A stretch of 6,320 nt of DNA from Dialister sp. (GTDB taxonomy: Bacteria > Bacillota > Negativicutes > Veillonellales > Dialisteraceae), in the NCBI GenBank assembly GCA_022722495.1, contig JAIJLI010000133.1, positions 1 to 6,320 on the forward strand. The letters are read 5' to 3'. This document shows, piece by piece, positions 1 through 5,080 of this stretch (its first letter is position 1; every line of letters starts with the position of its first letter). A program made the position numbers and the translations under genes. The notes under the pieces are model-generated. The model searched no databases. It saw nothing but the letters and a program-made list of their open reading frames with translations, and had not been told where the DNA came from.

Positions 1-116
1 ATAATCGACCTCGTAAAAGACTTGGATACCTCACGCCAAACGAAAAATTTAAACAAATTATTAATCAGAATTCTGTTGCATTTGCAAGTTGAATTCAGCC
101 CTGTAAGAAGTTACTA
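1..116 (+). mobile_element. Right end of an IS4351-type insertion sequence next to ermF
   Basis: The transposase ends at 92, and IS30-family elements stop a few tens of bases beyond the transposase stop, so the terminal inverted repeat should lie within about 80-116. The other end is outside the window, so the repeat cannot be paired and the right boundary is approximate. In Tn4351-type elements ermF is expressed from sequence inside IS4351. A weak box, TGCATTTG at 77-84 (7 of 8 to TAnnTTTG), is the only candidate I see; no good -33 TTTG stands at the right distance. Confidence 0.6.
3..92 (+). CDS. C-terminal end of an IS4351-type (IS30 family) transposase, 5' part outside the window
   Basis: Reading from base 3 gives 29 codons and a TGA stop at 90-92. 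The peptide begins NRPRKRLGYLTPNEKF and ends VAFAS. R-P-R-K-x-L-G-(Y/W)-x-T-P-x-E is the typical C-terminal signature of IS30-family DDE transposases, and I recognise this version as the end of the IS4351 transposase of Bacteroides. The catalytic core lies upstream of the window. IS4351 flanks and mobilises ermF in Tn4351-type compound transposons, and ermF begins only 24 bases after this stop, as expected. The family assignment is firm; the exact IS name is from memory. Confidence 0.88.
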   Translation, partial: NRPRKRLGYLTPNEKFKQIINQNSVAFAS

Positions 117-917
117 ATGACAAAAAAGAAATTGCCCGTTCGTTTTACGGGTCAGCACTTTACTATTGATAAAGTGCTAATAAAAGATGCAATAAGACAA
201 GCAAATATAAGTAATCAGGATACGGTTTTAGATATTGGGGCAGGCAAGGGGTTTCTTACTGTTCATTTATTAAAAATCGCCAACAATGTTGTTGCTATTG
301 AAAACGACACAGCTTTGGTTGAACATTTACGAAAATTGTTTTCTGATGCCCGAAATGTTCAAGTTGTCGGTTGTGATTTTAGGAATTTTGCAGTTCCGAA
401 ATTTCCTTTCAAAGTGGTGTCAAATATTCCTTATGGCATTACTTCCGATATTTTCAAAATCCTGATGTTTGAGAGTCTTGGAAATTTTCTGGGAGGTTCC
501 ATTGTCCTTCAATTAGAACCTACACAAAAGTTATTTTCGAGGAAGCTTTACAATCCATATACCGTTTTCTATCATACTTTTTTTGATTTGAAACTTGTCT
601 ATGAGGTAGGTCCTGAAAGTTTCTTGCCACCGCCAACTGTCAAATCAGCCCTGTTAAACATTAAAAGAAAACACTTATTTTTTGATTTTAAGTTTAAAGC
701 CAAATACTTAGCATTTATTTCCTGTCTGTTAGAGAAACCTGATTTATCTGTAAAAACAGCTTTAAAGTCGATTTTCAGGAAAAGTCAGGTCAGGTCAATT
801 TCGGAAAAATTCGGTTTAAACCTTAATGCTCAAATTGTTTGTTTGTCTCCAAGTCAATGGTTAAACTGTTTTTTGGAAATGCTGGAAGTTGTCCCTGAAA
901 AATTTCATCCTTCGTAG
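117..917 (+). CDS. ermF: 23S rRNA (adenine(2058)-N6)-methyltransferase Erm(F)
   Basis: Erm(F) methylates A2058 of 23S rRNA with S-adenosylmethionine and blocks binding of macrolides, lincosamides and streptogramin B. The 266-residue product has the family's full length. Visible motifs are the N-terminal QHFTID segment (14-19), SAM motif I VLDIGAGKGFLT (37-48), the acidic residue of motif II (E62, IEND), GCDF with D87 (motif III), and the catalytic NIPY tetrad (103-106). The C-terminal helical domain ends with SPSQW-type residues near 245-249. The ATG at 117 directly follows the IS end. No leader peptide or attenuator, as seen before some Gram-positive erm genes, is present. It runs opposite to the two minus-strand resistance genes, and its 3' flank meets a cassette boundary at 987. 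Confidence 0.96.
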   Translation: MTKKKLPVRFTGQHFTIDKVLIKDAIRQANISNQDTVLDIGAGKGFLTVHLLKIANNVVAIENDTALVEHLRKLFSDARNVQVVGCDFRNFAVPKFPFKVVSNIPYGITSDIFKILMFESLGNFLGGSIVLQLEPTQKLFSRKLYNPYTVFYHTFFDLKLVYEVGPESFLPPPTVKSALLNIKRKHLFFDFKFKAKYLAFISCLLEKPDLSVKTALKSIFRKSQVRSISEKFGLNLNAQIVCLSPSQWLNCFLEMLEVVPEKFHPS

Positions 918-987
918 TTCAAAGTCGGGTGGTTGTCAAGATGATTTTTTTGGTTTGGTGTCGTCTTTTTTTAAGCTGCCGCATAAC
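918..987 (-). other. Stub of a third cassette: leader start joined to the ermF 3' flank
   Basis: On the minus strand the palindrome of the beta-lactamase cassette ends at a core beginning GTTATGCGGC (987 down to 978). An A-rich stretch follows, resembling the leaders of the other two cassettes, and then the 3' end of ermF. The matching start of this cassette's own palindrome, which should read GCCGCATAAC on the minus strand, occurs nowhere else in the window. Either this cassette was cut by the ermF/IS4351 element, or ermF is its cargo in reverse orientation and the IS removed the far end. I see no ORF in the stub. Confidence 0.55.
938..972 (+). terminator. Weak possible terminator of ermF
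   Basis: AAGATGA (938-944) can pair with TCGTCTT (961-967) through seven pairs including one G-U, followed by a run of T to 972. The 16-base loop is itself T-rich and the stem is weak, so this is only a plausible terminator 21 bases after the ermF stop. Confidence 0.35.
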
Positions 988-1114
988 GGTTTGGCGCTTG
1001 GCGCAGTGGCGGATTTTGGAGCACAAAACTGTCAATACACCACAAAAGTTGATGCGAGGTAGAATGTTCAATTAACCACGTCACCCGCCATTGAGCCAAA
1101 CGCCTGTTACCTGC
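981..1114 (-). repeat. attC-like imperfect palindrome of the beta-lactamase cassette (134 bp)
   Basis: Read on the minus strand it starts GCAGGTAACAGGCG 11 nt after the beta-lactamase stop and ends at the core GTTATGC. The outer repeat GCAGGTAAC (1106-1114 on the + strand as GTTACCTGC) is the exact complement of the first nine bases of its own cassette (2027-2019). Inner arms on the + strand are GTTTGGC (989-995) with GCCAAAC (1095-1101), and TGGCGG (1007-1012) with CCGCCA (1085-1090). The two sides differ by small insertions, giving unpaired bases as in folded attC hairpins. The middle of roughly 70 bases is variable. Position, polarity and end-matching are those of an integron attC site. 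The core reads GTTAYSY rather than strict GTTRRRY. Confidence 0.82.
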
Positions 1115-2027
1115 TGGCATTCTTTTAAATTATATTCAAGTCTTTAAATACTTTTTTGGTAATTTCTTTTCTGCAACTTCCGAAATCAGACCTTTTCATT
1201 TTTCTGTCTTGTAAAAGTCTTGTTGCAAAAATATAAGTCCCATTTTTGGTCTCAATGTACCCTGTCCACCAACCTGTATTGATGTTATTTTCCCTTGTCC
1301 AACCTGTCTTAGCCCTTATAGTATATTCTTCATTTTGTTCCGTAATCATTACGTTTTTAACAATGTCAATATTTCGCTTAGAAAAGGGTAATTTTTCTTC
1401 ATAAAAAGATTTTACAAATTCGACCTGATTTTTAGGCGAAATTGCAAAGTCTCCAAAATTCCAAAAATCGGCTTCAGTTTGGGATAAATTATTGTTTCCA
1501 TACTTGCTCTCTGCGAGGTGTTTTCTATAGGTATCTTTTCCGATTTTCTTTGCAAGTTCTACAAAAACCCAACCTGCTGATAATTCAAAGGCTTCTTTGA
1601 CTGGCATATCGTGATAAATTTCGGGTCTATAACCATACTTAACTGTATCTGTACTACCAACCCATTTTATTATTTCGTTTTCATCTTTGATAGTATTAGT
1701 TTCAAGAGCAATCAATAAATTTATAATCTTGAATGTAGATGCTGGAAGCGTTTCAATTTCTAATCCAACTGTGTCCGATACAATCCATTTATCATTTCTA
1801 ATGTCATAAATAGCAATTGTGCCTTCAACTCCGCAACTGTCAAAATAATTTTGGAAGTCGCCCCGTATATTTATGTCGTTCTTAGCCAAAATATTTGATT
1901 TTCCATCTGCTTGTCTGTTAGACGAACATCCATAAATAAGGAAAAGTGTTACAATAAAAGAAAATAAACTTTTTGATTTCATTAGTTTCTTGAATTTACG
2001 GTTTGGTTTTTTATGCTTGCAGGTAAC
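988..2027 (-). mobile_element. Integron-like gene cassette carrying the class D beta-lactamase
   Basis: The cassette runs on the minus strand from GTTACCTGC at 2027 to the base before GTTATGC at 987, about 1,040 bp. It holds a 45-base leader without a recognisable promoter, one ORF (1982-1125), and the palindrome that fills the rest. All three junctions in the array read C followed by GTTR (3056, 2027 and 987). The cassette therefore begins and ends at equivalent core sites, the product expected of site-specific insertion. Without its own promoter, the gene probably depends on read-through from the aadS cassette and the attI-side promoter. Confidence 0.8.
1125..1982 (-). CDS. Class D (OXA-347-like) serine beta-lactamase, lipoprotein
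   Basis: This hydrolyses beta-lactams through an acyl-enzyme on the active-site serine, probably in the periplasm anchored to a membrane. The 285-residue reading from the ATG at 1982 starts MKSKSLFSF with a hydrophobic signal (6-18) and a lipobox-like IYGC with Cys19. Family motifs are STFK (82-85, catalytic Ser82 and carboxylated Lys85), S135-A-G in place of the usual S-x-V, YGN (161-163), a DFWNFG tryptophan segment (172-177) and KTGW (225-228). A longer frame reaches 2063, but its extra residues run through the core site and palindrome of the preceding cassette and place a charged stretch before the signal, so 1982 is preferred. The sequence resembles OXA-347 of Bacteroidetes; the allele cannot be fixed by eye. 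The Val-to-Gly change in S-x-V is unusual. Confidence 0.9.
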   Translation of the reverse strand: MKSKSLFSFIVTLFLIYGCSSNRQADGKSNILAKNDINIRGDFQNYFDSCGVEGTIAIYDIRNDKWIVSDTVGLEIETLPASTFKIINLLIALETNTIKDENEIIKWVGSTDTVKYGYRPEIYHDMPVKEAFELSAGWVFVELAKKIGKDTYRKHLAESKYGNNNLSQTEADFWNFGDFAISPKNQVEFVKSFYEEKLPFSKRNIDIVKNVMITEQNEEYTIRAKTGWTRENNINTGWWTGYIETKNGTYIFATRLLQDRKMKRSDFGSCRKEITKKVFKDLNII

Positions 2028-2155
2028 GTGCCGCGTATTGGCGATGGGCGGGATTTTTAGCACTGAACTTTAATCGAAGAACAGAAGTTGAATTTTGCAC
2101 TTCCGTTGATACGAAGCCGTTCAGCCCGCCTATTGCCAATACGATGTTGTACGAC
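2021..2155 (-). repeat. attC-like imperfect palindrome of the aadS cassette (135 bp)
   Basis: On the minus strand it begins GTCGTACAAC (2155-2146) four nt after the aadS stop and ends at the core GTTACCT (2027-2021). The outer repeat is the exact complement of the first ten bases of its own cassette (3056-3047); the match extends to 14 of 15 when flanking bases are counted. The inner arms are long: CGTATTGGCAATAGGCGGG on the minus strand pairs with the far side at 17 of 19 positions, and a further CTGAAC/GTTCAG pair lies inside. It shares length, arm order and a GGCGGG inner block with the palindrome at 981-1114, while the centres differ. This matches attC architecture, not a terminator: the loop is large and no T-run follows. 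Confidence 0.84.
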
Positions 2156-3056
2156 GTAGTTATGTTTTGGGTTTTAGTCCAGCTAAATATTTTCGTATGT
2201 CATTTTCTAATTTATCCGGGTATTTGTACTCTAATTTTTTTGACAATTCAGTTCCTATTTCTGAAACTAAATCAGTCATTGAAAATAGAGCAGTCCAATT
2301 TTCCTTTATATCGCTCCCTGAAAATGTTTGTTCTGTTTTAGCCCACATTTCCTGGTTAAGATACTTTTTGAAAAGCCGTCCATATTTATTGGTCGTTATG
2401 TTCCAATTGTGTTCACTTGCAATGTGCCATTCAATTAAAGGAATTAAATATTCTGTGCGAATAACGGTTTCCGACATAAATTTCGCATAGAATATTTCAT
2501 CTCTCACAAGACACTTTGCCACGTAAGTTGTGTCCCACCAAAAATCGTTTATTAGATTTTGAAACTCTTTTTCAGACGGTTTTTTGATAATGGAAATTTG
2601 ATAAGTTGGTTTCAGCATTTGCTTTGTAATACCATCTTTATCAATTAAAATTTTATAACCAATATCCCAATCTTCTGGTAATTCTTTCTCTTGCGTTTCC
2701 TTTATAAATTTTGATTTGCTGTAAAGTTTAAAATCTACTTTCACACCGTCTTCATAAAGTAGCATTTTCATTGCGTGTTTATGGTTAAAACAACTTTCGT
2801 CTTCTTCAATCATAGCAATTGGATTTCCGAATTTAAGCGTCCAGCTTTTGTCTGAAATGTAATTTGTATTATCCTCAAAAACAAATTCAATGTCTAAATC
2901 ACTAAATTCGTCAACAAGTGCTAAAGGATTTACAAGTGAACTTGTCAGAAGAAGAACTCTTACATCTTCGTTTTTCTCCGACCATTCTATAATTGTTCTT
3001 AACTTTTCTTCTCTGACTTTCATTTTGTTTGGTTCGGTTTTACTATGTCGTACAAC
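2028..3056 (-). mobile_element. Integron-like gene cassette carrying aadS
   Basis: The cassette runs on the minus strand from GTTGTACGAC at 3056 to the base before the next core at 2027, about 1,029 bp. It comprises a 33-base leader, the aadS ORF, and the palindrome starting directly behind the stop. It is the first cassette, closest to the recombinase and the putative attachment region. If it is cut at both cores and circularised, the palindrome's outer arms become a perfect 10-bp inverted pair (GTCGTACAAC with GTTGTACGAC). No promoter is visible in the leader; the nearest -7 box lies just outside, at 3072-3079. Confidence 0.82.
2160..3023 (-). CDS. aadS: Aminoglycoside 6-adenylyltransferase AadS (streptomycin)
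   Basis: The enzyme transfers AMP from ATP to the 6-hydroxyl of streptomycin. The 287 residues have the length of ANT(6)/AadE-family proteins. The nucleotidyltransferase core is visible as TSSLVNP (27-33) followed by EFSDLDIEF, with catalytic acids D42 and D44, and a third acid D97 in VKVDFKL. The C-terminal helical part has the family's WW and W-rich segments (for example FWWDT near 160). I recognise it as AadS, first found in Bacteroides Tn4551. The ATG at 3023 lies 33 nt inside the cassette boundary, and the TAA at 2162-2160 is four nt before the palindrome. In Bacteroides, aadS is known as a silent gene; here a -7 box lies just upstream, so it may be expressed. Confidence 0.92.
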   Translation of the reverse strand: MKVREEKLRTIIEWSEKNEDVRVLLLTSSLVNPLALVDEFSDLDIEFVFEDNTNYISDKSWTLKFGNPIAMIEEDESCFNHKHAMKMLLYEDGVKVDFKLYSKSKFIKETQEKELPEDWDIGYKILIDKDGITKQMLKPTYQISIIKKPSEKEFQNLINDFWWDTTYVAKCLVRDEIFYAKFMSETVIRTEYLIPLIEWHIASEHNWNITTNKYGRLFKKYLNQEMWAKTEQTFSGSDIKENWTALFSMTDLVSEIGTELSKKLEYKYPDKLENDIRKYLAGLKPKT

Positions 3057-3071
3057 GTCTTATTTACGCAA

Positions 3072-3098
3072 CAAATATACAACATTCGTAAATACAAA
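3072..3098 (-). promoter_or_regulatory. Candidate promoter reading into the cassettes (Pc-like)
   Basis: On the minus strand a perfect TAnnTTTG box, TATATTTG, occupies 3079-3072. TTTG stands upstream at 3098-3095, but the spacer is 15 bp, shorter than the usual 19-21, so the -33 match is imperfect. The repeat ATTTACGAATGTT lies between the two boxes, as it does in the recombinase promoter. Transcription would start about 10 bases before the first cassette boundary and read aadS, then the beta-lactamase. Confidence 0.5.
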
Positions 3099-3116
3099 CC
3101 ATATAACATTCGTAAA
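3081..3116. repeat. Two direct copies of a 12-bp repeat, part of a ~24-bp tandem
   Basis: AACATTCGTAAA occurs at 3081-3092 (extending to AAT at 3093) and at 3105-3116, with identical 12-base cores. The 24-bp period places them on roughly the same face of the helix, as expected for protein binding sites. A third copy lies inverted at 3203-3215. Confidence 0.9.
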
Positions 3117-3197
3117 CCGATTTGTGAGTAAAAGTGGAACTCCTTGATATGATATTGATAGAGAGAAGGATAAGCACGAAAATAAACATAGAATTAT

Positions 3198-3227
3198 TTT
3201 GCATTTACGAATGTTTTGTTATCTTTG
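3198..3227 (+). promoter_or_regulatory. Bacteroidetes-type promoter of the recombinase gene
   Basis: TTTG (3198-3201) and TATCTTTG (3220-3227) match the Bacteroidetes -33 TTTG and -7 TAnnTTTG elements with an 18-bp spacer. The start point would fall near 3232-3236. That rules out translation from the upstream ATG at 3216, which lies inside the promoter, and supports the ATG at 3252. The spacer contains the 13-bp repeat. Confidence 0.75.
3203..3215. repeat. Third, inverted copy of the 12-13 bp repeat inside the recombinase promoter
   Basis: ATTTACGAATGTT is the exact reverse complement of 3081-3093. It sits between the -33 TTTG (3198-3201) and the -7 box (3220-3227) of the recombinase gene, a position where a bound protein would block RNA polymerase. 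Autoregulation by the recombinase is the simplest reading. Confidence 0.85.
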
Positions 3228-3251
3228 CCACTCACACTTATAACCGGAGGC

Positions 3252-3998
3252 ATGGATGTTGACAGATTGATACTTGAATTTGAGCGGAAGCTCGTCTTGC
3301 AGCGCTACAGTGCGAACTCGATCGCTAACTACAAAAGCAGCGCGAGGAGCTTCCTTGATCTTGCGAAAAGGAAATTCTCGCATCCGGCTGAAATCGACGA
3401 GTTGGCGGTTGAGAAATATGTGCTGTGGAAAATCGAGAGGCACAGGATCGGCAGTTCTCACCAGCGCATGATAGTGGCGTCGATCGACAAGTTCTACAAG
3501 TCGATTTATGGCAGGGAGTTAAAGATAAAACACCTTTATCCGTCGAGGAGGACCTTTGCGTTGCCCAATTGTCTGAATATAGATGAAGTGAAAAGGATCA
3601 TCGACGGCACCGAAAACATCAAGCACCGTTGCATGATCAAAATGCTTTATGGATCGGGGCTGCGATTGAGCGAACTGATCAATCTGGAGATAGCCGATAT
3701 TGATTCTGCCAGGATGCTGATCCGCATCGTCAAGTCCAAGGGGAACAAAGACAGGGTTGTGACGCTCCCGGAATCCATTCTGACTGATCTTCGCACCTGT
3801 TACATCCTGCATAAGCCCGATGTATATCTGTTTGAAGGGCAGTGGGGCGGCCCATATTCGGCAAAGTCCGTGCAGATGGTTGTCAAGAACGCCGCGTCAA
3901 GAGCCGGAATCAGGAAGAGAGTCACGCCTGGATGCGTTCTGAATATTTTTCAACTCCCGACCTCCACCTCAAGTGGGCATCCGAGTCAAATGTCATAA
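3252..3998 (+). pseudogene. XerC/XerD-like tyrosine recombinase, C-terminal catalytic part lost
   Basis: Such enzymes cut and rejoin DNA at paired core sites through a tyrosine. The 248-residue reading from ATG 3252 has an N-terminal SAM-like DNA-binding domain (about 5-85, with YSANSIANYKSSARSFL) and the start of the catalytic domain: box I LYGSGLRLSEL with Arg138, and the beta-hairpin lysine Lys163 in KSKGNKDR. The protein is normal up to RKRVTP (221-226), where HTLRHSFATHLL would follow in relatives. Instead the frame reads GCVLNIFQ and stops at 3998, so the H-x-x-R, second His/Trp and nucleophilic Tyr are absent in every frame. About 60 residues are expected but only some 65 bases remain before a terminator, so sequence has been deleted. 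The IntI-specific insertion between Lys163 and box II is absent. GGAGG at 3246-3250 sits unusually close to the ATG. Confidence 0.85.
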
Positions 3999-4037
3999 AA
4001 AAAAGGGATTGCATTCGCATCGGAACACAAACCCTTT
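3997..4037 (-). terminator. Rho-independent terminator of the epimerase-like gene
   Basis: On the minus strand AAAGGG (4037-4032) pairs with CCCTTT (4007-4002), continued by TTG/CAA and TTC/GAA pairs after small mismatches, and a T-run to 3997 follows. It lies about 30 bases after the stop of the minus-strand gene at 4066. The stop codon of the broken recombinase overlaps its A-tract on the + strand, so the deletion in the recombinase ends at the edge of this terminator. Confidence 0.75.
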
Positions 4038-4065
4038 CGAGATAAAGAGAGAATGAAATTATCTT

Positions 4066-4905
4066 TTATTTTTGTCTGTCGCTCGTTGTGGCTACCACGC
4101 CCCTGAAATAACCGATGGATTCGGCAATTCCGATGAACGGATCCTTCATGTTGCGTTCGTGCTCCAAACTGACGACGCCGTCGTAGCCGGTTTTTCGGAG
4201 CATCCTCACGAATCCGGGGATATCAAGGATTCCCCGGCCGACCTCAACCGAATATCCCGCTTTTGAAGCTCCGGTGACATCTTTCAGGTGAATGTCGAAC
4301 ACGCGAGAGATGTATTTCTCCAAATCGGCGACCGGGTCTTTTCCGTTGCGTCTGTCATGACCGATATCCAGGCACATGCCGATGCGCGGGTCCAAATCCT
4401 TCACGTTTTCCCAAACGTCGTCGGCATCGGGATAGAGCGGCATGTCGGGGCCGTGCAGGTGGATGGCGTAATTGAAATCGTATTCCTTCACCTTTTTATC
4501 CAGATAAGGAAGCAGGTCGTAGTTTGGAACGCCGACGATCAGCTTCACTCCAACCCGTTTGGCATACTCGAATGCGTTGTCGATTTCCTGCTCCGTTTTC
4601 ATGTAAATCGGTCCCACGGCATAACCGGTAACTCCCTTCGATTTCAATTTCTCGTGGAAATCGGCAATCTGTTGGTCGGTGCTGTTGAACGGCAGATGAA
4701 AATCCTTGATGCAGAGGTAGTGGACATCGCATTTTTCCAATGTCTGCAAGGTCTTGTCCAAATCGAAATTCACGAAAGTATAACCCGCCATTCCCACCTT
4801 GAATTTCTCGTAGGTGTCGGCAGCCGGTTGCGGATCGGGTCGATCTTGCGCGCTGATCATCATCGAAACGACGATTGCGGATAAGAAGAGGAGTAATTTT
4901 CTCAT
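4066..4905 (-). CDS. Secreted sugar phosphate isomerase/epimerase-like TIM-barrel protein
   Basis: The 279-residue protein belongs to the xylose-isomerase-like TIM-barrel superfamily (AP endonuclease family 2 fold), whose members isomerise or epimerise sugars with a bound divalent metal. From the ATG at 4905 it starts MRKLLLFLSAIVVSMMISAQ, a clear signal peptide with likely cleavage after Ala19; an earlier TTG at 4914 would only add three residues. Barrel motifs with likely metal ligands are NYAIHLHGP (145-153), GMCLDIGH (D180, H183), DIHLKDV (H206) and VVSLEHE (E248, E250). Exported members are common in Bacteroidetes, often near sugar-use genes, but no such neighbours are visible, so the substrate is unknown. 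Composition matches the histidine kinase next door, not the cassettes. Confidence 0.85.
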   Translation of the reverse strand: MRKLLLFLSAIVVSMMISAQDRPDPQPAADTYEKFKVGMAGYTFVNFDLDKTLQTLEKCDVHYLCIKDFHLPFNSTDQQIADFHEKLKSKGVTGYAVGPIYMKTEQEIDNAFEYAKRVGVKLIVGVPNYDLLPYLDKKVKEYDFNYAIHLHGPDMPLYPDADDVWENVKDLDPRIGMCLDIGHDRRNGKDPVADLEKYISRVFDIHLKDVTGASKAGYSVEVGRGILDIPGFVRMLRKTGYDGVVSLEHERNMKDPFIGIAESIGYFRGVVATTSDRQK

Positions 4906-4935
4906 GACTTGCAAATGTTTTTACGTGTACGAACA

Positions 4936-4967
4936 CAAATGTACGATTAAATATCATATGCAGGCAA
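4936..4967 (-). promoter_or_regulatory. Promoter of the epimerase-like gene
   Basis: On the minus strand TACATTTG (4943-4936) is a perfect TAnnTTTG box, with TTG (4967-4965) 21 bases upstream as the -33 element. It lies 30 bases before the ATG at 4905, leaving a short leader. Confidence 0.65.
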
Positions 4968-5046
4968 TGAATCAAATGTTTGTTATAGATATTTACCTTA
5001 ATAAATTTAAAAATCACTTTTGTTCAATAAATCCCCGCTTTTTTCG

Positions 5047-5054
5047 TTACTTTG
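5047..5054 (+). promoter_or_regulatory. Possible -7 box of the histidine kinase gene
   Basis: TTACTTTG matches TAnnTTTG at 7 of 8 positions and lies 26 bases before the ATG at 5081. The only upstream TTTG (5019-5022) is 24 bases away, longer than usual, so the assignment is tentative. Confidence 0.4.
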
Positions 5055-5080
5055 CATGCGGATTAAACGGATATGTCGGC

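Larger units (their letters stand above)
3057..3116 (-). other. Putative attI-like attachment region
   Basis: This is the sequence between the first cassette core (3056) and the divergent recombinase gene, where an integron has attI. It contains two direct copies of AACATTCGTAAA (3081-3092 and 3105-3116), spaced 24 bp. A shorter ATTTACG (3062-3068) is inverted to the nearer copy, giving a perfect 7-bp outer inverted repeat over 3062-3093, the size and shape of a simple tyrosine-recombinase core site. IntI1 likewise has direct repeats in attI1 beside the crossover site. The function is inferred from position and symmetry. The two copies are seen directly in the sequence. Confidence 0.5.

Noticed and set aside
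1983..2063. N-terminal extension of the beta-lactamase by 27 residues.
   Set aside because: It crosses the cassette core at 2027 into the neighbouring palindrome and would bury the lipoprotein signal; the ATG at 1982 is better.
2021..2155. Palindrome read as a rho-independent terminator.
   Set aside because: The loop is over 70 bases, no T-run follows, and the outer bases match the distant cassette start, which a terminator would not.
3064..3189. Small minus-strand ORF of 41 codons upstream of aadS with a hydrophobic N-terminus (MFIFVLILLS).
   Set aside because: It runs through the repeats and the cassette promoter, its second half is just the 24-bp tandem translated, and no ribosome site precedes it. 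Probably chance.
3057..3227. Repeats read as a small CRISPR array.
   Set aside because: Only three 12-13 bp copies, one inverted, with a spacing of 24 bp and then about 100 bp; no cas genes.
4288..4884. Long + strand frame (198 codons) opposite the epimerase-like gene.
   Set aside because: It is antisense to a gene with a clear signal peptide and family motifs; the composition is a mirror of that gene.
4814..5080. Upstream extension of the histidine kinase by 89 residues.
   Set aside because: It overlaps the start of the divergent gene and its promoter, and gives no recognisable domain.
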